Part shown: piece after piece, positions 1-12,725 of the stretch
Layout: each line of letters starts with the position of its first letter
Position numbering within the stretch: position 1 is the first letter of the stretch
Source of the DNA: Trichoplax adhaerens
Lineage: Eukaryota; Placozoa; Uniplacotomia; Trichoplacea; Trichoplacidae
Assembly: GCF_000150275.1 (NCBI RefSeq)
Contig: NW_002060980.1
Coordinates: 158,962 to 222,961 of the forward strand
Direction: 5' to 3'
Length of the DNA: 64,000 nt
Translations under genes and position numbers: made by a program
Notes under the pieces: generated by a model
What the model saw: only the letters and a program-made list of their open reading frames with translations
Databases searched by the model: none
What the model was told of the DNA's origin: nothing

Positions 1-1901
1 ATGGCATACAACACAATTGGTAAAATAGTACAAGGGTCACTTCCAGTACCGAAACGATTGGTTAAGCTGAATTTTACTAAACTTTACAATGTCAGCAGTG
101 ACGAAATTTTATCTCCAAAATCGGGCTATATGAATATTTCAGATTGGTGTATAGGAAATATCATAGGCTCAAAAGCTCTCCATGTAGCACCGTGCACAAT
201 TAGTGGTAAGTTCTTGATTTTATTATAGATTCAATATTACAAATTCAATACTACTGTAGTTACGTTATATATACGTGACATATATAACGTATTTTTGCGG
301 TTTGTTGATTTTAATTCTTAATTTTATTGTAGATTCAATGTTATAAATTCAACACAGATATAGTTACATTATACATAGATAAAATATTTTGGCCGTTTGT
401 TGAATTTTATTTTTGATTTTACTACAGATTCAATATTATAAGTTCAATACAGATAGAGTTACATTATACATGCGTGACATATTTTTGCCATTTATTGATT
501 TTCGTTGATGTATGCCATTACTTGCAACCTGTATATATATACAATCCAAATTCAATTGGTTTTTTTCCATTGCTGAAAGATACTTGCTGGACAGGCATTA
601 CCAACTACCATGGAGGTTATTATGGAATCACACATCAATTGATAACTATTCTCAATGGCCAGCGATTGAATTGCACAGAGAAAATGAATAAATTAGCTAA
701 AAACTTAGGAGGAATTCAAAAAGTAAAAGAAGTACTATGTACTCAAATTTATTATCAAATGCAGAAAGAATTAAAGAAAGGATTGAAGAATATCCAGATG
801 CAGGATCTATTTCTAGAACAAATTTTTGTATGTGGAGGCTGGATTGGCTATCAACAATTTCTGAAAGCACAATATTTATCGATGATGTTAAAATGGCAAA
901 CTAAAGCAGGCTGCTTTATACCATATTATGGTCCATTTATTAGTTTGCACCCCAAATTCAATAAAAAGTATGTTGCTACTATATTAAAATAGCTAATACT
1001 ATCACACTAGCCATAAATTATATCGAATTAAAGTAGGGATGATTACTATAAATTTTCAATCATAAGAACTAACATATGTCAAGTATTAAAAACTTATAAC
1101 GAGTCCTTTATTATATAATGTTGCATAGTTATACTCGAGATAGCAGCCAATATTCTTCTGCAACTGATGAACTACGAACAAATCTGATTACACCAGGTAA
1201 AATTAGACTAGGAAAATTACAGCTTTTTCTCTTTAACTATTGATATGTAACGCGTTTAAATTAGTATTATCTATGAAAATTTCTGTAGAATTGAATTGCG
1301 AGTTTTGTAATTAAATTTTCATGATATTATAGCTTTTGTTTAGATTTACTATAGTTATTATTTGTGCTATTTAACTGATTTGCTTAGCATATCAGCACGC
1401 TGGCCATTTTAAATAATACTAGATCTTGTATAACATCCTTCAACCCCACTAAATAGAGTATATTATGAATTAGGCAGGCATATCGCTAGTAATTGCATAT
1501 GATCATTTAGTATTAATATTAGGAGCCATAAATTTTATATTGTTAGCACAATATGCTATAGAAAGATATCTTAAATTAGTATTGTAAATGATTATGTTTC
1601 TTCCTTTCAAAAATTCTAGATGGTTGTTATGAACATAGAACTTCAGTAGCTTTGATTGATGTATCGATATATTTATATTGGAATTCGCATAAAAAGCAAT
1701 CATTGCATTTATCAACTATGACTACATTGACATCGACAAGATACAAGTAGTAGGAGGCTATTTCTAGCATTTACTGTATTTGGAATCATTGCAATTGGAT
1801 TAGCGGTCATTATGGTCTTCGTTATTATTTTAACCATGTACTATATATGCCCCTTTCGTGGTAAAGCCTATCCTTATCATAAACTTAACTATGAAGAATA
1901 A
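1..1901 (+). CDS. C16orf89/DUF4735-family protein, copy 1 (5' truncated by window; frameshifted last exon)
   Basis: This is the 3' part of a family member whose first exons lie left of the window. Visible exons are 1-205 (rest of exon 3), 580-967, 1129-1196 and 1620-1901. They align with copy 2 exon by exon: exon 4 is 388 nt and exon 5 is 68 nt in both, with the same phases. Landmarks are a CW pair opening exon 4, a THQ motif, an NCT glycosylation sequon, a VCGG block, a GCF motif and a DGCYEH motif opening exon 6. The last exon is broken. After residues matching the Ser/Thr-rich stalk, the frame hits two successive TAG codons at 1748-1753. The membrane segment and tail (ending YHKLNYEE) continue in the next frame to TAA at 1899-1901, so a one-base indel near 1740-1755 is implied. 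It could be an early pseudogene, an allele or a sequence error. The ATG at position 1 is internal, not a start. Confidence 0.7.
227..515 (+). repeat. Three tandem ~100-bp repeats in intron 3 of DUF4735 copy 1
   Basis: Three successive units begin with AGATTCAAT at 227, 331 and 426. Each carries a GTTACATTATA-like stretch, an ATTTTTGCC/GG stretch and a TGTTGATTTT-like stretch in the same order, giving periods of about 104 and 95 bases. The intron ends at the acceptor AG 578-579. No coding potential is evident. Confidence 0.6.
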
Positions 1902-3877
1902 AATTTACTAGTGGCAAGGGAAATTAAGGCTGTAATTAATAAGTATTAGCTTCTCATATATCGATCGTGGTTCACTGTAGTTAATGAAATTGAATATATA
2001 GAAAAGGATGCAATTTACCGGATTCAGTTATTATCATTTTCTATATCAAGACCTTTTACATGTATTATTGACAAGGATAATTAATTCTAAAACTAATTTT
2101 GTAATTGCTATACATAAATATGACTCTCTATTCAAGGTATATTTAAACCTGTTTAAATTGTTACGATACGGATTAATTTGTACCAAAACGAAATAAATTT
2201 AAATGTGAAGAATAGCTGGCACAATTAATTACTTTTAAAACTTTTGGATATGAATTAAGTTATAAGACTTTAATTTCTTACATATAATATGTTAAATATT
2301 ATCCTATTGGATTGATGTTACACTTTCAACCACTAATATGGAGATAGGAATAGCACTTATTCATTTGAAACAATTCTATTTCTCACTAAATAACAATATC
2401 GTCAGACCGTATTTAATTGACATTTTATTTATGTACTGTAGCGCAAGATATCTAATGTTTATATCGTTTCCATCGATTTACACTTACTTAAATGTTTACC
2501 TATAATCTAACTGTCAGTCAATATTATCTATTTAATTAAGCAGCATGCAATACTTTATCAAGGCAGTTGGAATAGCGATGTTTATTCATAGTAATCTAAG
2601 TAGTCTATTTATTAAAGCCTTCCCTTGACAATTTGTCCTTCTATGACATTGATATCATGTCCAATAAATTAATCCTTTTAAGCGAAGAGATTTTCTTTCG
2701 CAATCATGAGTGATTGCGAGGGTTTATTGATAGTTATGATACTGGATAACTCCGTAAATAGCAATTATTAATACGAGTAAAACTTTTTCTTCTTTAGCCA
2801 GTTTGGTAAGCCAATATGAAGTATGTACAATTGATTTATATATCAATTCTAAATGACAAATTAAATACTTATAGTAGGATAGAACCTGATGGCTCATGGT
2901 AAAAGGACGTGTGATTCATAAAATAGACTTTTCGAATTTGTAATTGAACCGTATCTTATGGTCGATATTTGATCGATTACCAAGTACAGCTGAAAGTTGC
3001 GCCAGCATTTTACACTAGAATGGAATAATTCAACTGGTGCCAATAAAATCATTCAAGGATTAGGCTTGATATCGATGATAATTAATCGACGTTAAAAAGT
3101 ACTTGAATTATTTATTAATATCACGTGAACATGCTATTAATATTAGCTAATGAATAGTTACAAATAAAATTGATATAAGAAGAATAAAAGCTGGAACAGA
3201 ATTGTTGGTTTAACAATTGAAGAATTACTTATAGGGAGAATAAAAGTTTTAGGGTATTATTCGTGATTGAATACGTTAATTAAAATAAGATGCCCTTCGG
3301 CTAATTCTTCATTAATAAAATCTTTATGAATAGTTTTCATTCAGTATAAAGTAGAAGACTAATTGTTATCCTATATACCGATTATAATACTGTCTTACTT
3401 TTGTATGTCTTCAATAATTAGATCAAAAGCTCGTTACAATTATCTGAATATCAATTTATCTAGCACGATAGTTATTCCATCTACGACCCATTTCGATTAA
3501 CTTTTGATCAACACCACCTGTCGATAGTTAGCTTTCCTGGTACATCATCTTCTGCTAAAATGTACCTATAGCAATAAAATACTTTAAATAGCTTGATGTG
3601 TCTATGGAGTACATAATACACTCATAGTTTTATGATCTTATAGTTTACAGTTCGATAGTGTAAGTTACAGCTACCAACGTTGTTGGATCGTTCTCACATT
3701 CCGTAAACTTCCAAAGATAGCCAACTCCTACGGAAGGTATGGTGTCGTATCTTGGTAGATTAGACTTTTACATGATTAATTAGATATGCATCTTAATATT
3801 ATCTAAAAACTTCAATTTCATTTATTAGTAATAATTCATACAAAGTAACTTGAAACTTGTATTCTCCCCAAAATTAG
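1902..3877. other. Intergenic, AT-rich; no gene seen
   Basis: Spacer between DUF4735 copies 1 and 2. Stops are dense in all frames, and I see no family exon fragments, RNA gene or clear repeat. Copy 2's promoter should lie at its right end. Confidence 0.5.
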
Positions 3878-6800
3878 ATGAATATCAAGAAATCAACAAC
3901 GATAATTGGCATAAATTTACTTTTTTTGCTGTTTTTGGCTGTTCATATCGCTAACACAGACGCTGCAACTTTTGTAAAAAGTTATCATTATCCTATTCCA
4001 GCTAATGATCAAATAATTAAATCATTAGAAGGATTGATTTACTACTACGAGAAACATTATCAATCCATCATATTTGACGCGTATTATGGACTCATCAGAA
4101 GCGAAGGTATTATTTCAATCTTTAAATTGATAGTTATCTAGCTAGTAGCACGGATCTGGCAAACAAATGTATGAAAATTGAAGGTGTTTTAAATTATAAT
4201 GACGAAAAGTTTACTCTTTCTAACGATCCTACGTAATATTATATAGTTAATTACTGCTATATATTTATTAAGATTAACACAGGAATTGATATTTTGACCC
4301 TCAATTAAATAATTTTAATAACTTGTCGATATCAAATCAATTTAGTACTGGTATATGATTGTAGTAAATACGTTTAGTTATATTGTTAGTCGTAAACATC
4401 GTAAACACTTTGCAAGTAAACTATTATCAAGACGATTGTAATCGTAGTCTCCATGGAATTAGAGTACAGTTTCAAATCCATAGTGAGTGGTTTAGAAAAC
4501 TAACATCAAGCTAAAATGGTAGAAAATCGTAAATCCATAGGGATTATTTATGTAAATTTACCTTAGACTAAGTCATACCTCCTTTATTTAGGCTACTAAA
4601 AGTGGTAAAAGCATATAATGTAAGTTTTACAGTGTCAGTTTTCGTATGGTTTTAAGTTAGAATCATTAACGCATGTAAAATTAATCGTAACCAGCTTACC
4701 GTAATATAACTAAATCAGCAAAAAATTACTTACTGCGTGAAACGTTGTTCTAAATTTTCTCGCTTTTCTTAGTAGTTAACATGTAAAGGATTGCATTATC
4801 AGCTACCGAATACAGAGACACTAATGAATAATAATTAAAATGATTAGTAACTCAGTGAATTTTGCAAGAAAATTTCTATGATAGATGAAAGACAGCTGAC
4901 TTAACGCTGACTCCAATGGTATATAAACGATATTGAAGATAAATCGTTATCATCTAGCTTGTAATGAAATTAGTCACCGATATACTCTTATTCAAGACTA
5001 AGAGGGCCATAAAGTCCTGAAATATAACTGCATCAGTTTTAAAATACACTTTAGAGCAATATAATTGAATCACCTTCGCTCATTCATACTAACTAAAATG
5101 GATAAAAATCATTTCTGACTATTACTGTACAGTATCCTTGTTATACGTGTATTAAAATAATTCATTTGGATTTTGCACATAATGCGTATTCGCAAAAGTT
5201 AGATTTTTATTGATTAAGCGTTTATGAAAATACAGTATACAGTATCACTGGTTCGCCATAATCCTTCTTCAATAGTACTTTTATCGTGTATAGTCGAAAA
5301 TGTTATCTATCGCCAAATCTTTAACAAATAAACTAAAATATTTATTTAAATTTTGTGATAATACAGCATGAACTATACAGAAGATATACAGGCACTGATT
5401 ATATAATTGTAGTTACTCAATGATGAATGATGGCACAGGAAACTTCTGCATAAAGTATGGGTGTAATCCAGTAGTACTATTAAATTATTGTAAAAAATTG
5501 CCATAGACATCCCAAATTGTTCTACCGAACTCCGTACGATAATCATCTTTCATTAAATTATTACTCTACCTATTTTTGGTTCATTTATGATAGTTATTTA
5601 CTGTTAATACTCATTTCGATTGGACAGAATCATGGACTACTAGATTTATCCATGATGTGTCTAGTTAGGTAGTCCATGACAGAACCATCCAGAATTCCTA
5701 ATGCATCATTGGTAAAATTACAAATTTCAAATTTTTACTGGTACATATTTATAGTATTTCAGCAAAGCGATCAACGTATATGGGATCGATTGGCATCGTT
5801 CTTAGCATTCGTTAAGAATCATTTAGAAACAATCACCAAAGATGATAAAAATTTGTTACCAGTTTACGAAATTACCCCATGTTTCCGTATTTCGTTAACA
5901 TCTTTCATTTCACTTGATCCTCTTGTAAGAGATGTGTATTAACTAGTTATAATTTAGATATAGTATAACAGTTTCAAAAGCCTTCAGTAAAGGTCAATTT
6001 TCATCCTACTTTTTGTAATATAAGTATAAGCTCGTATATTGAAATTTAAAATCTTACTATGCTCGATTTAACCTTAAGAATTCTGTTTATTCTTCCTTAA
6101 AACATGGAACACCTTGAACAAAATTTTAAATCATCATAAAATATTTTATTTTTGAAGATTTTATACTAGCTACCATTAAGGATTATCGTAATGGAGTGTC
6201 AACGTTAAATCCTCAACAAATTAACCGTGTGGAGCGAATTTATAACAGGATCGTGGCTGTATCAAAACGAATTAAACCAATATTAGCAAATAATTCCACT
6301 CCGTATTCTAGTCTTCAAAAAATCGTACAGAAACCAGTTCCGGTAGCTAAACAACTGGTTAAGCTAGATTTTACTGAACTCTATAATGTCAGCAGCGATG
6401 AAACGTTATCCGAATTTTCGGGTTATATGAACATTTCAGATATATGTATAATGTCCATTATAGGCTCGAAAAAGGTCCATCTGCCCGTATGCACGATAAG
6501 TGGTAAATTTTTGATATCATTTGTAAATTAAACATAGCTGTAGACACCTACATAAAATAATCTTACATTTCTTCTACTTCTTGTCAGCTTTGAAATAAGC
6601 GTAAATAAAAACAGTTTAATTAAACTTTACGTAAATCTAAACTCAAATTGATTTTCATTGATGAAGATACTTGCTGGGCAGGGATTACCAACTATCACAG
6701 TGGCTATTATAGTATCACTCATCAATTGCTAACAATTTTCCATGGCCAACAATTGAACTGTACCGATAAATTGAACAAATTAGCTAAAAATTCAGGAGGA

Positions 6801-8345
6801 ATTCAAAGAGTGAAACAAATATTATGCACTCAGGTTTATCATCAAATGCAAAAGGAATTAAAGAAAGGCCTAAAAAATATCCAGATACAGGATCTGTTTT
6901 TAGAACAAATTTTCGTATGTGGAGGTTTGGGTGGTTACGAGCAATTTTTAAAACCACAATATTTATCGATGATTTTAAAATGGCAAACGAAAGACGGATG
7001 TTTTACTCCATATTATGGTCCATTCGTCAGTTTACATCCTAAATTTATCGTAAAGTATGCCATTATTAGGGTGATAGTATTTAAATTAATATTTAAATTA
7101 GCATAGATCATATCAGCTTTGATAAGTACTAAATCCGACTTTCTGCGTAAAGTGATGTAAATTTTCTTTCTTGTAAACTAATACATGTTGACTATTGCAA
7201 TATCGTGATAAAGAATCATCCATTATACTTCTTTTTCATAGTCGCACTAGAAATGCTGGCCATTATTTATCGTCATCCCATCAATTACGGACAAACCTGA
7301 TTACACCAGGTAGAAATTTGTTGCTATTAATCATTGAACTAGATCTCGATACGAAATATAGAAAGATGATGTGAACCTTTAGTCAATTTGTGTTATTTAG
7401 CTTACTGAATCAAAGATATACCTGCTAACTGTATTATTTAAGTCTCTTACTTAATCATATGCCGTCATGATAATAATTATTTAATAATATATTAGCAACT
7501 GTTATTTAATCCTCATTCTAATAGGTAAGCTACCTGTGAGCAATATCGAGTTAGTATAGTTTGTCACAAGTAATTAGGTCTCGATATAGTATGATGAGGT
7601 GAATCCTTTTGTCAGTTTGAGTTATTTAGGTTACTGAATCAAAGATATTGTAGCTCTTAACTACATTATTTAACTTTTTACTTAATCTATCGTCACAATA
7701 GTTATTTGACGTCATATTAGCAAATATTATTTAGTATTCAGTTCTAGCAGATAGGTTACGTATGATTAATATTGAGTTCGTGTAGTTTTGTCTCTAGTAA
7801 TTTTATATTACTCAATAGGAACTGAAGAGACAGATAACACATTATGCCGCATTAAAAAATACTATTCAATCTTAAATTCTAATGGCTATATTGAAATATA
7901 CTGAATTAGTAGAGTTTATTACAAGTAATTTTATATACTTATAGTGCATTAGAAGCAATAGCATACTTTATACTTTTAATTTAATGTGGTATGGTCTAAA
8001 ATGATATTCTAGATTACCATAGCAATTTCTCTGCTTATTTTTTTTACAAAAATCGTAGATGGTTGCTATCAGCATAGAACTTCAATAGCGTTTGGCTTAA
8101 TATCAGTATATTTATACTGGAATTCTCTTAGCAATCAATCGCCTCATTTATTAACAACGACAATGTTAACGAATGCAAGTCCGAAGTGGGTGTCTGTGTC
8201 TATTACTATACATATAATTGATAGCATTGCTATTGGATTTGGCCTTGTTGTAATAATGATCATAATTTCAACAGTAATAATGTATTTCCTTTTCTCTCGC
8301 CATCGACGAAGACATGTTTATCGAAAACTTAGTACTAACGAATAA
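3878..8345 (+). CDS. C16orf89/DUF4735-family membrane-anchored protein, copy 2 (complete)
   Basis: Six exons are placed by splice sites and phase: 3878-4106, 5755-5924, 6181-6502, 6667-7054, 7242-7309 and 8059-8345. They join to 1464 nt, about 487 residues, with no internal stop. The protein starts with a signal peptide (MNIKKS then a hydrophobic stretch to about residue 27). Next come a helix with LEGLIYYYEKHYQSI, a C-x-SIIGS-type block ending VCTISG, a CW...THQ block, an NCT sequon, an FVCGG..GY block, GCF and DGC.QH. A Ser/Thr-rich stalk, one membrane helix and a basic cytosolic tail ending VYRKLSTNE finish it. These landmarks match vertebrate C16orf89 in order, which is secreted and of unknown function; the anchor is extra here. 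It most likely sits at the cell surface or in endosomal membranes (inference). Copy 1 is its closest relative in the window. The exon 2 start (acceptor AG 5753-5754) was chosen to keep phase 1 from exon 1. Confidence 0.78.
7342..7813 (+). repeat. Tandem duplication (~236 bp x 2) in intron 5 of DUF4735 copy 2
   Basis: Two adjacent diverged copies start with TCTCGATA at about 7345 and 7579. Matching landmarks follow in the same order: GATGATGTGAACC / GATGAGGTGAATCC, TTACTGAATCAAAGATAT in both, TATTAGCAA...TTATTTA and the closing ACAAGTAATT / TCTAGTAATT. It explains why this intron is longer than its equivalents. Confidence 0.65.
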
Positions 8346-10175
8346 CTATTACAACTAAGGGGGGAAGTAAAGGAATCTTTGAATATTAGTTTGTCGCATC
8401 TTGATCATGATTCAATATCATTAACGATAATCTATATTCCATGTGTAAAATGACACAATTTATCGAATTATGCCTATGGTGACTATAATTGTGTATCTAT
8501 GTGCTAGTTACATGTAATGACAATGAGCAAAAAGGAAAAATTAATTTATATATATATATATGTATCGTTTTGGATAAATCTACGTCATATTTTTACATAA
8601 ATTACGATAAATTAAAGTCACATTTTGATTACATTTTCTAATGTAAACCGTATCCAAGTATAATTTTAGATGTTATGGTACAATTCAATCATTCCTTATT
8701 AAAATTAAAATATTAAGCGACATATCGTTAAATTAATATCACATTCCCATTTGTTTTTTCGATTTCCTTTTTCCCTTGTAATATATAAGCGCTGGTTAGT
8801 AAATGATAAATACAGCTATAAATTGCATTAAAATATCTTTTGTTATCTTGTGAATAAGATATATGTCAATACTTTCTTAATCGATTGATATTTACTAATA
8901 CATAATTATTTAACGCATATACCGGGTATAACTATATAAACAGAAGATAACGTCGATGCTGTTTGGGCTTTATTCTGATTAATTATAAGTTAATGGTATA
9001 AATCTTAATAATGAGGAAGCTAAAAATAAGACTAAACAGCTGAAATAACGTTATTTAAGATATAGTAATATATACTGTGATTCAATTATTTATCCTCTGA
9101 TTATGAAAACGTAATGTATTTTAGACACAATAATTAAGTATTTTCATTCACTGTCGTTTCAATTTGCTAAAGTCTTGTAGATGATAATGATATTTGTTAC
9201 TTTAATAAACTGATATCATTCTTAAAAATACCTCTCTTATTATACGGGTAGTATAAAATCAGCTTGTTACTTTATTATAACTGCAAAAGTAGACATAACT
9301 GAAGGAAAGTGCTTGTGCATCATATTCCTAATAGATTGTCTTTGAGTTATTTTAAACTCAGATTTATTTATTATAGTACACTAAATATAATTCATTAAAT
9401 ATGATTCAAATAATATTAGCTCTATACTATATCTTATATGTTCACTTTTACGTATACGTATCATGAAATTATTTTCTATTATAGCATATGCTATTAAACT
9501 TATATTTTATACAATTTAAAGCAGTTAAGATCAATAGTATTGAAGGTATGCTAGTTAAAATTATTATTACGAAAGTAATTTGTCCATAGAAGTCACACAA
9601 ACTCTACTTGATTCAATGATAATAGATTCGCTACAATCGACTTTCAGACAGCTAAAGTAAATGATGATGTTAGATATTCATTTGTTATTTGGGACTAATA
9701 GCATCCATAGATGAATCTTTTAATAAAAATTTAATATCGTCTGCCTAAATAGAATAATGCAAAAACTATTATGCTAAGTAAATTATATTTATTTACAAAA
9801 CAATTATACACGAATATAATTTATGAATATATTCTTGATATGAAAAGATATTGCCTTTATGAAAATTCATAGATGTTATTTTACAAATTCTACCACTTGA
9901 TTCACATTAATCAAGTTAGCAATTGTAATCTCATGCCTAAATGATTTAGAGTTTACTTACTAATACAATCAAATTGCGAAATAACGAGGAATTATAATAC
10001 ATTTTAAGTATAGCTAATACCTTAAATACCTGGCAGGCTTTCTAAATTCTATTACAATTAGATTCGCCAAGAATTTGAGTACTGATGAGAAAATGCATGC
10101 TAGAGATCCTAAGAAGAGCAAAAGATAGACTATCACATATTAATAAACTACACTAAGTCATTTAACTTCAAAAAT
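8346..10175. other. Intergenic, AT-rich; no gene seen
   Basis: Spacer between copies 2 and 3. It contains a short (TA)n run near 8550. I found no exon-like pieces with family landmarks and no open frame of convincing composition. Confidence 0.5.
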
Positions 10176-12725
10176 ATGGATATTAAGAAAAAAAGAACAT
10201 TTAAAATCTCACTGGTGTCTTTTACTCCTCTTCTCCTTGCCTTACCTATTTTTTCGGTTGCAGTAAGTAATACTATCACCAGCAGCTCTTACTCTCCTCC
10301 AACTTATAATCAAATGATGCATGCCTTAGAAAATTTACTTCAATACTATGAAAGGAATGCTGAACATATTATCGTAGATGCCTACTATGGATTAAAAGTT
10401 ACAACCGGTAAGTAGGATTTGTAACTACTGTACTGTACTTCAATCACTGTTTGTATCGTAATCAGCAAAGAGAAAATATGAAAAAGCTTCATATCGAAAA
10501 ATGCTTGATAATATCGATGGACGCCATGACCTTTAACTATACCCTAAGCTGTGACAAAGTGTTAACTCTAAGTATAATACTTTATATCCATGTGTTTAAC
10601 AATTTAACTATTACACATTATTGCATGTTTAGGATACTTACATGACCGTTATGTCGTTCATCTAGTTTTTGATATTCTGTAAAAGCTTGAGATAACTGTA
10701 ACTGATCATTGCATCTTAACACCTTGCTACGATGTTTGACGATAACATTGACGTCGTAATGGGGCTAGCTTAAAATTGTCATCTATAGTCATTATTTAGA
10801 CAACTTTACTGCATTTCTCGCACTTAAATTCTAAAAGGTATCATTACCTGCAAGCCGATTTAATATTATTGTACTTATATGAGAATTGCAAGCATTTTAA
10901 TATTTAACCAATAATCATTTAGAAGGGCTATAAGAATCTCTTAACGTATAAAATGTAATCTTGTAATAGCTAATGATACTTTTATTGTCTATTCATCAAT
11001 CCGACATGTAGCATTAATCCAACAGACTATTCACAGCTATGAGAATGGAAAATCGAAACTGGAAGAGAAACAAATTGATCGTCTTAAACAAATTTATCAA
11101 GATGCCCTCCGAATTTCAAAGCGAATCGAAGAAACATCAGGGCGTAATTCTTCAGCATATATGAAGCATAGTAAAATGCTACATACATCTTTCCCATTCC
11201 CTGAACGATTAGCCAAGTTAGAGTTGGTCAAAGATACTCCTAATAATAGTGGCAATAGTTCCATAGATTTTATTAAAATATCTGATCAGTGCTTGTGGGA
11301 TATGATGGGTGGAGGACTACGTCATCCACCAGTTTGTACAATTAACGGTAAGTCATTTATTGGGCGTAATAATATTTTACTATACCTATTGAGTCAATTT
11401 AGTTCGCAATTTCAAAATGCTCGTACGACTCTATAGTCTATCTATGCTATACTAATATATCTACGTATAAAAGATTAATTGAAACGAAGTAACCGAATTT
11501 ACTGCTCTGTTACACACTGTTAAAGATTCTTGCTGGCGTGGACTGACGGATTTTAGTACAGAGGGCTACATAATAACTCATCAATTTTTATTAATATTTG
11601 TTGGTGAGCAATTTAACTGTACTGAGAAAATGAATCAACTCAGCCAAAATTTAGGTGGAATTGAAAAAGTAAAACAGGCTCTGTGTACTCGTATTTACTA
11701 TCAAATGACGAAAGCTTTAGAAAAAGGTTTAGTTACTGGAAAGATGCAAGATTTATTCATAGAGCAGATCTATATCTGTGGAGGTACTGGTGGCTACCAG
11801 CAGTTCCTTCGTCCTGAATTTTTATCTATGATCCTAAAATGGCGAACCAAAGATGGATGTTTCTCGCCCTACCATGGACAATATATTAGTTTACACCCCA
11901 AATTGGCTAGGAAGTAGGTTATCTATTAGCCATAAATTATGAAACAATAGTATCTAAAAAATAGCATTGCTATTCTAGTATTGGTTTACGGAGAACTCTT
12001 TAATAAATTAAAATCCTATTAAAAATTGAAATGTAACATTTGCTAACGATGCATAACTTGCATTTCTTCTACCAAAAGTAGCGGTGGCATAAGTGACATC
12101 TATCATCTTAGGAAAACCCGAAAGCTACTAGCTAATCTAATTTCACCAGGTAATACAGATACAGCTTTATCATTTATTATCCGCCTATATGAAGTGGCGA
12201 TCTAAAAATGAATTTTTTACTATTAATTCGTTATTCTATTTACACCATATCGTTATTAGTCAGTCTTTTAATTATATAATTACATAAGTACTACATAGGT
12301 TACAATGTGACTGATTCGATAATTATCAATAACTAAGGGTAAAATGTATTTCTATTAAACAGCGAATACTAGTATTTATCTTTCATTTAGTAGTATCTAA
12401 CCTTTGAAACCTATGCTTCCATTTAATTATAGATGGATGCCATGAACATATGACGGCTTTAGCAATGATTGATATCGCTCTATATTTACGTTGGCTTTCG
12501 TTCCGGGAGCAATTACTAACAACCACTTTTACTTCAGTTACAGACGTGAGCAAATCTATTTCAGTAACAAGCATAAGCAAATCTGCTTCTTTATCACCAG
12601 GCATTGTAGCTGGTATCGTTATTACCATTGTAGTCATTGCTGTCATTATTTCACTACTATTCGTTTACTTTGCTAATCCTTTCCATCGCGAAAGACAAGG
12701 CTATCGAGTTATCAGTTCAAGATAG
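10176..12725 (+). CDS. C16orf89/DUF4735-family membrane-anchored protein, copy 3
   Basis: Exons recognised: 10176-10407 (signal peptide, then LENLLQYYERNAEHIIVDA), 11026-11347, 11526-11913, 12079-12149 and 12433-12725. Exons 3 and 4 are 322 and 388 nt, exactly as in copy 2, and all phases agree (1-0-1-2-1). Domain landmarks in order: SDQCLWDMMGGG...PVCTING, SCWRGL, THQF, NCTE, LCTRIYYQM, EQIYICGGTGGY, GCF, DGCHEH. A Ser/Thr-rich stalk, a long Ile/Val membrane helix and a tail ending QGYRVISSR follow. Exon 2 is unresolved. A good acceptor is at 10464-10465, but the frame fixed by exon 1 meets a TAA about 70 bases on, while the shifted frame resembles copy 2 better. This could be a micro-exon structure, a sequence error or a lesion. 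Function is unknown; a type I surface or endosomal glycoprotein is inferred. Confidence 0.75.

Noticed and set aside
1-228. ATG at position 1 as a gene start
   Set aside because: The sequence aligns with the interior of exon 3 of copy 2, so the ATG is an internal Met codon created by the window edge.
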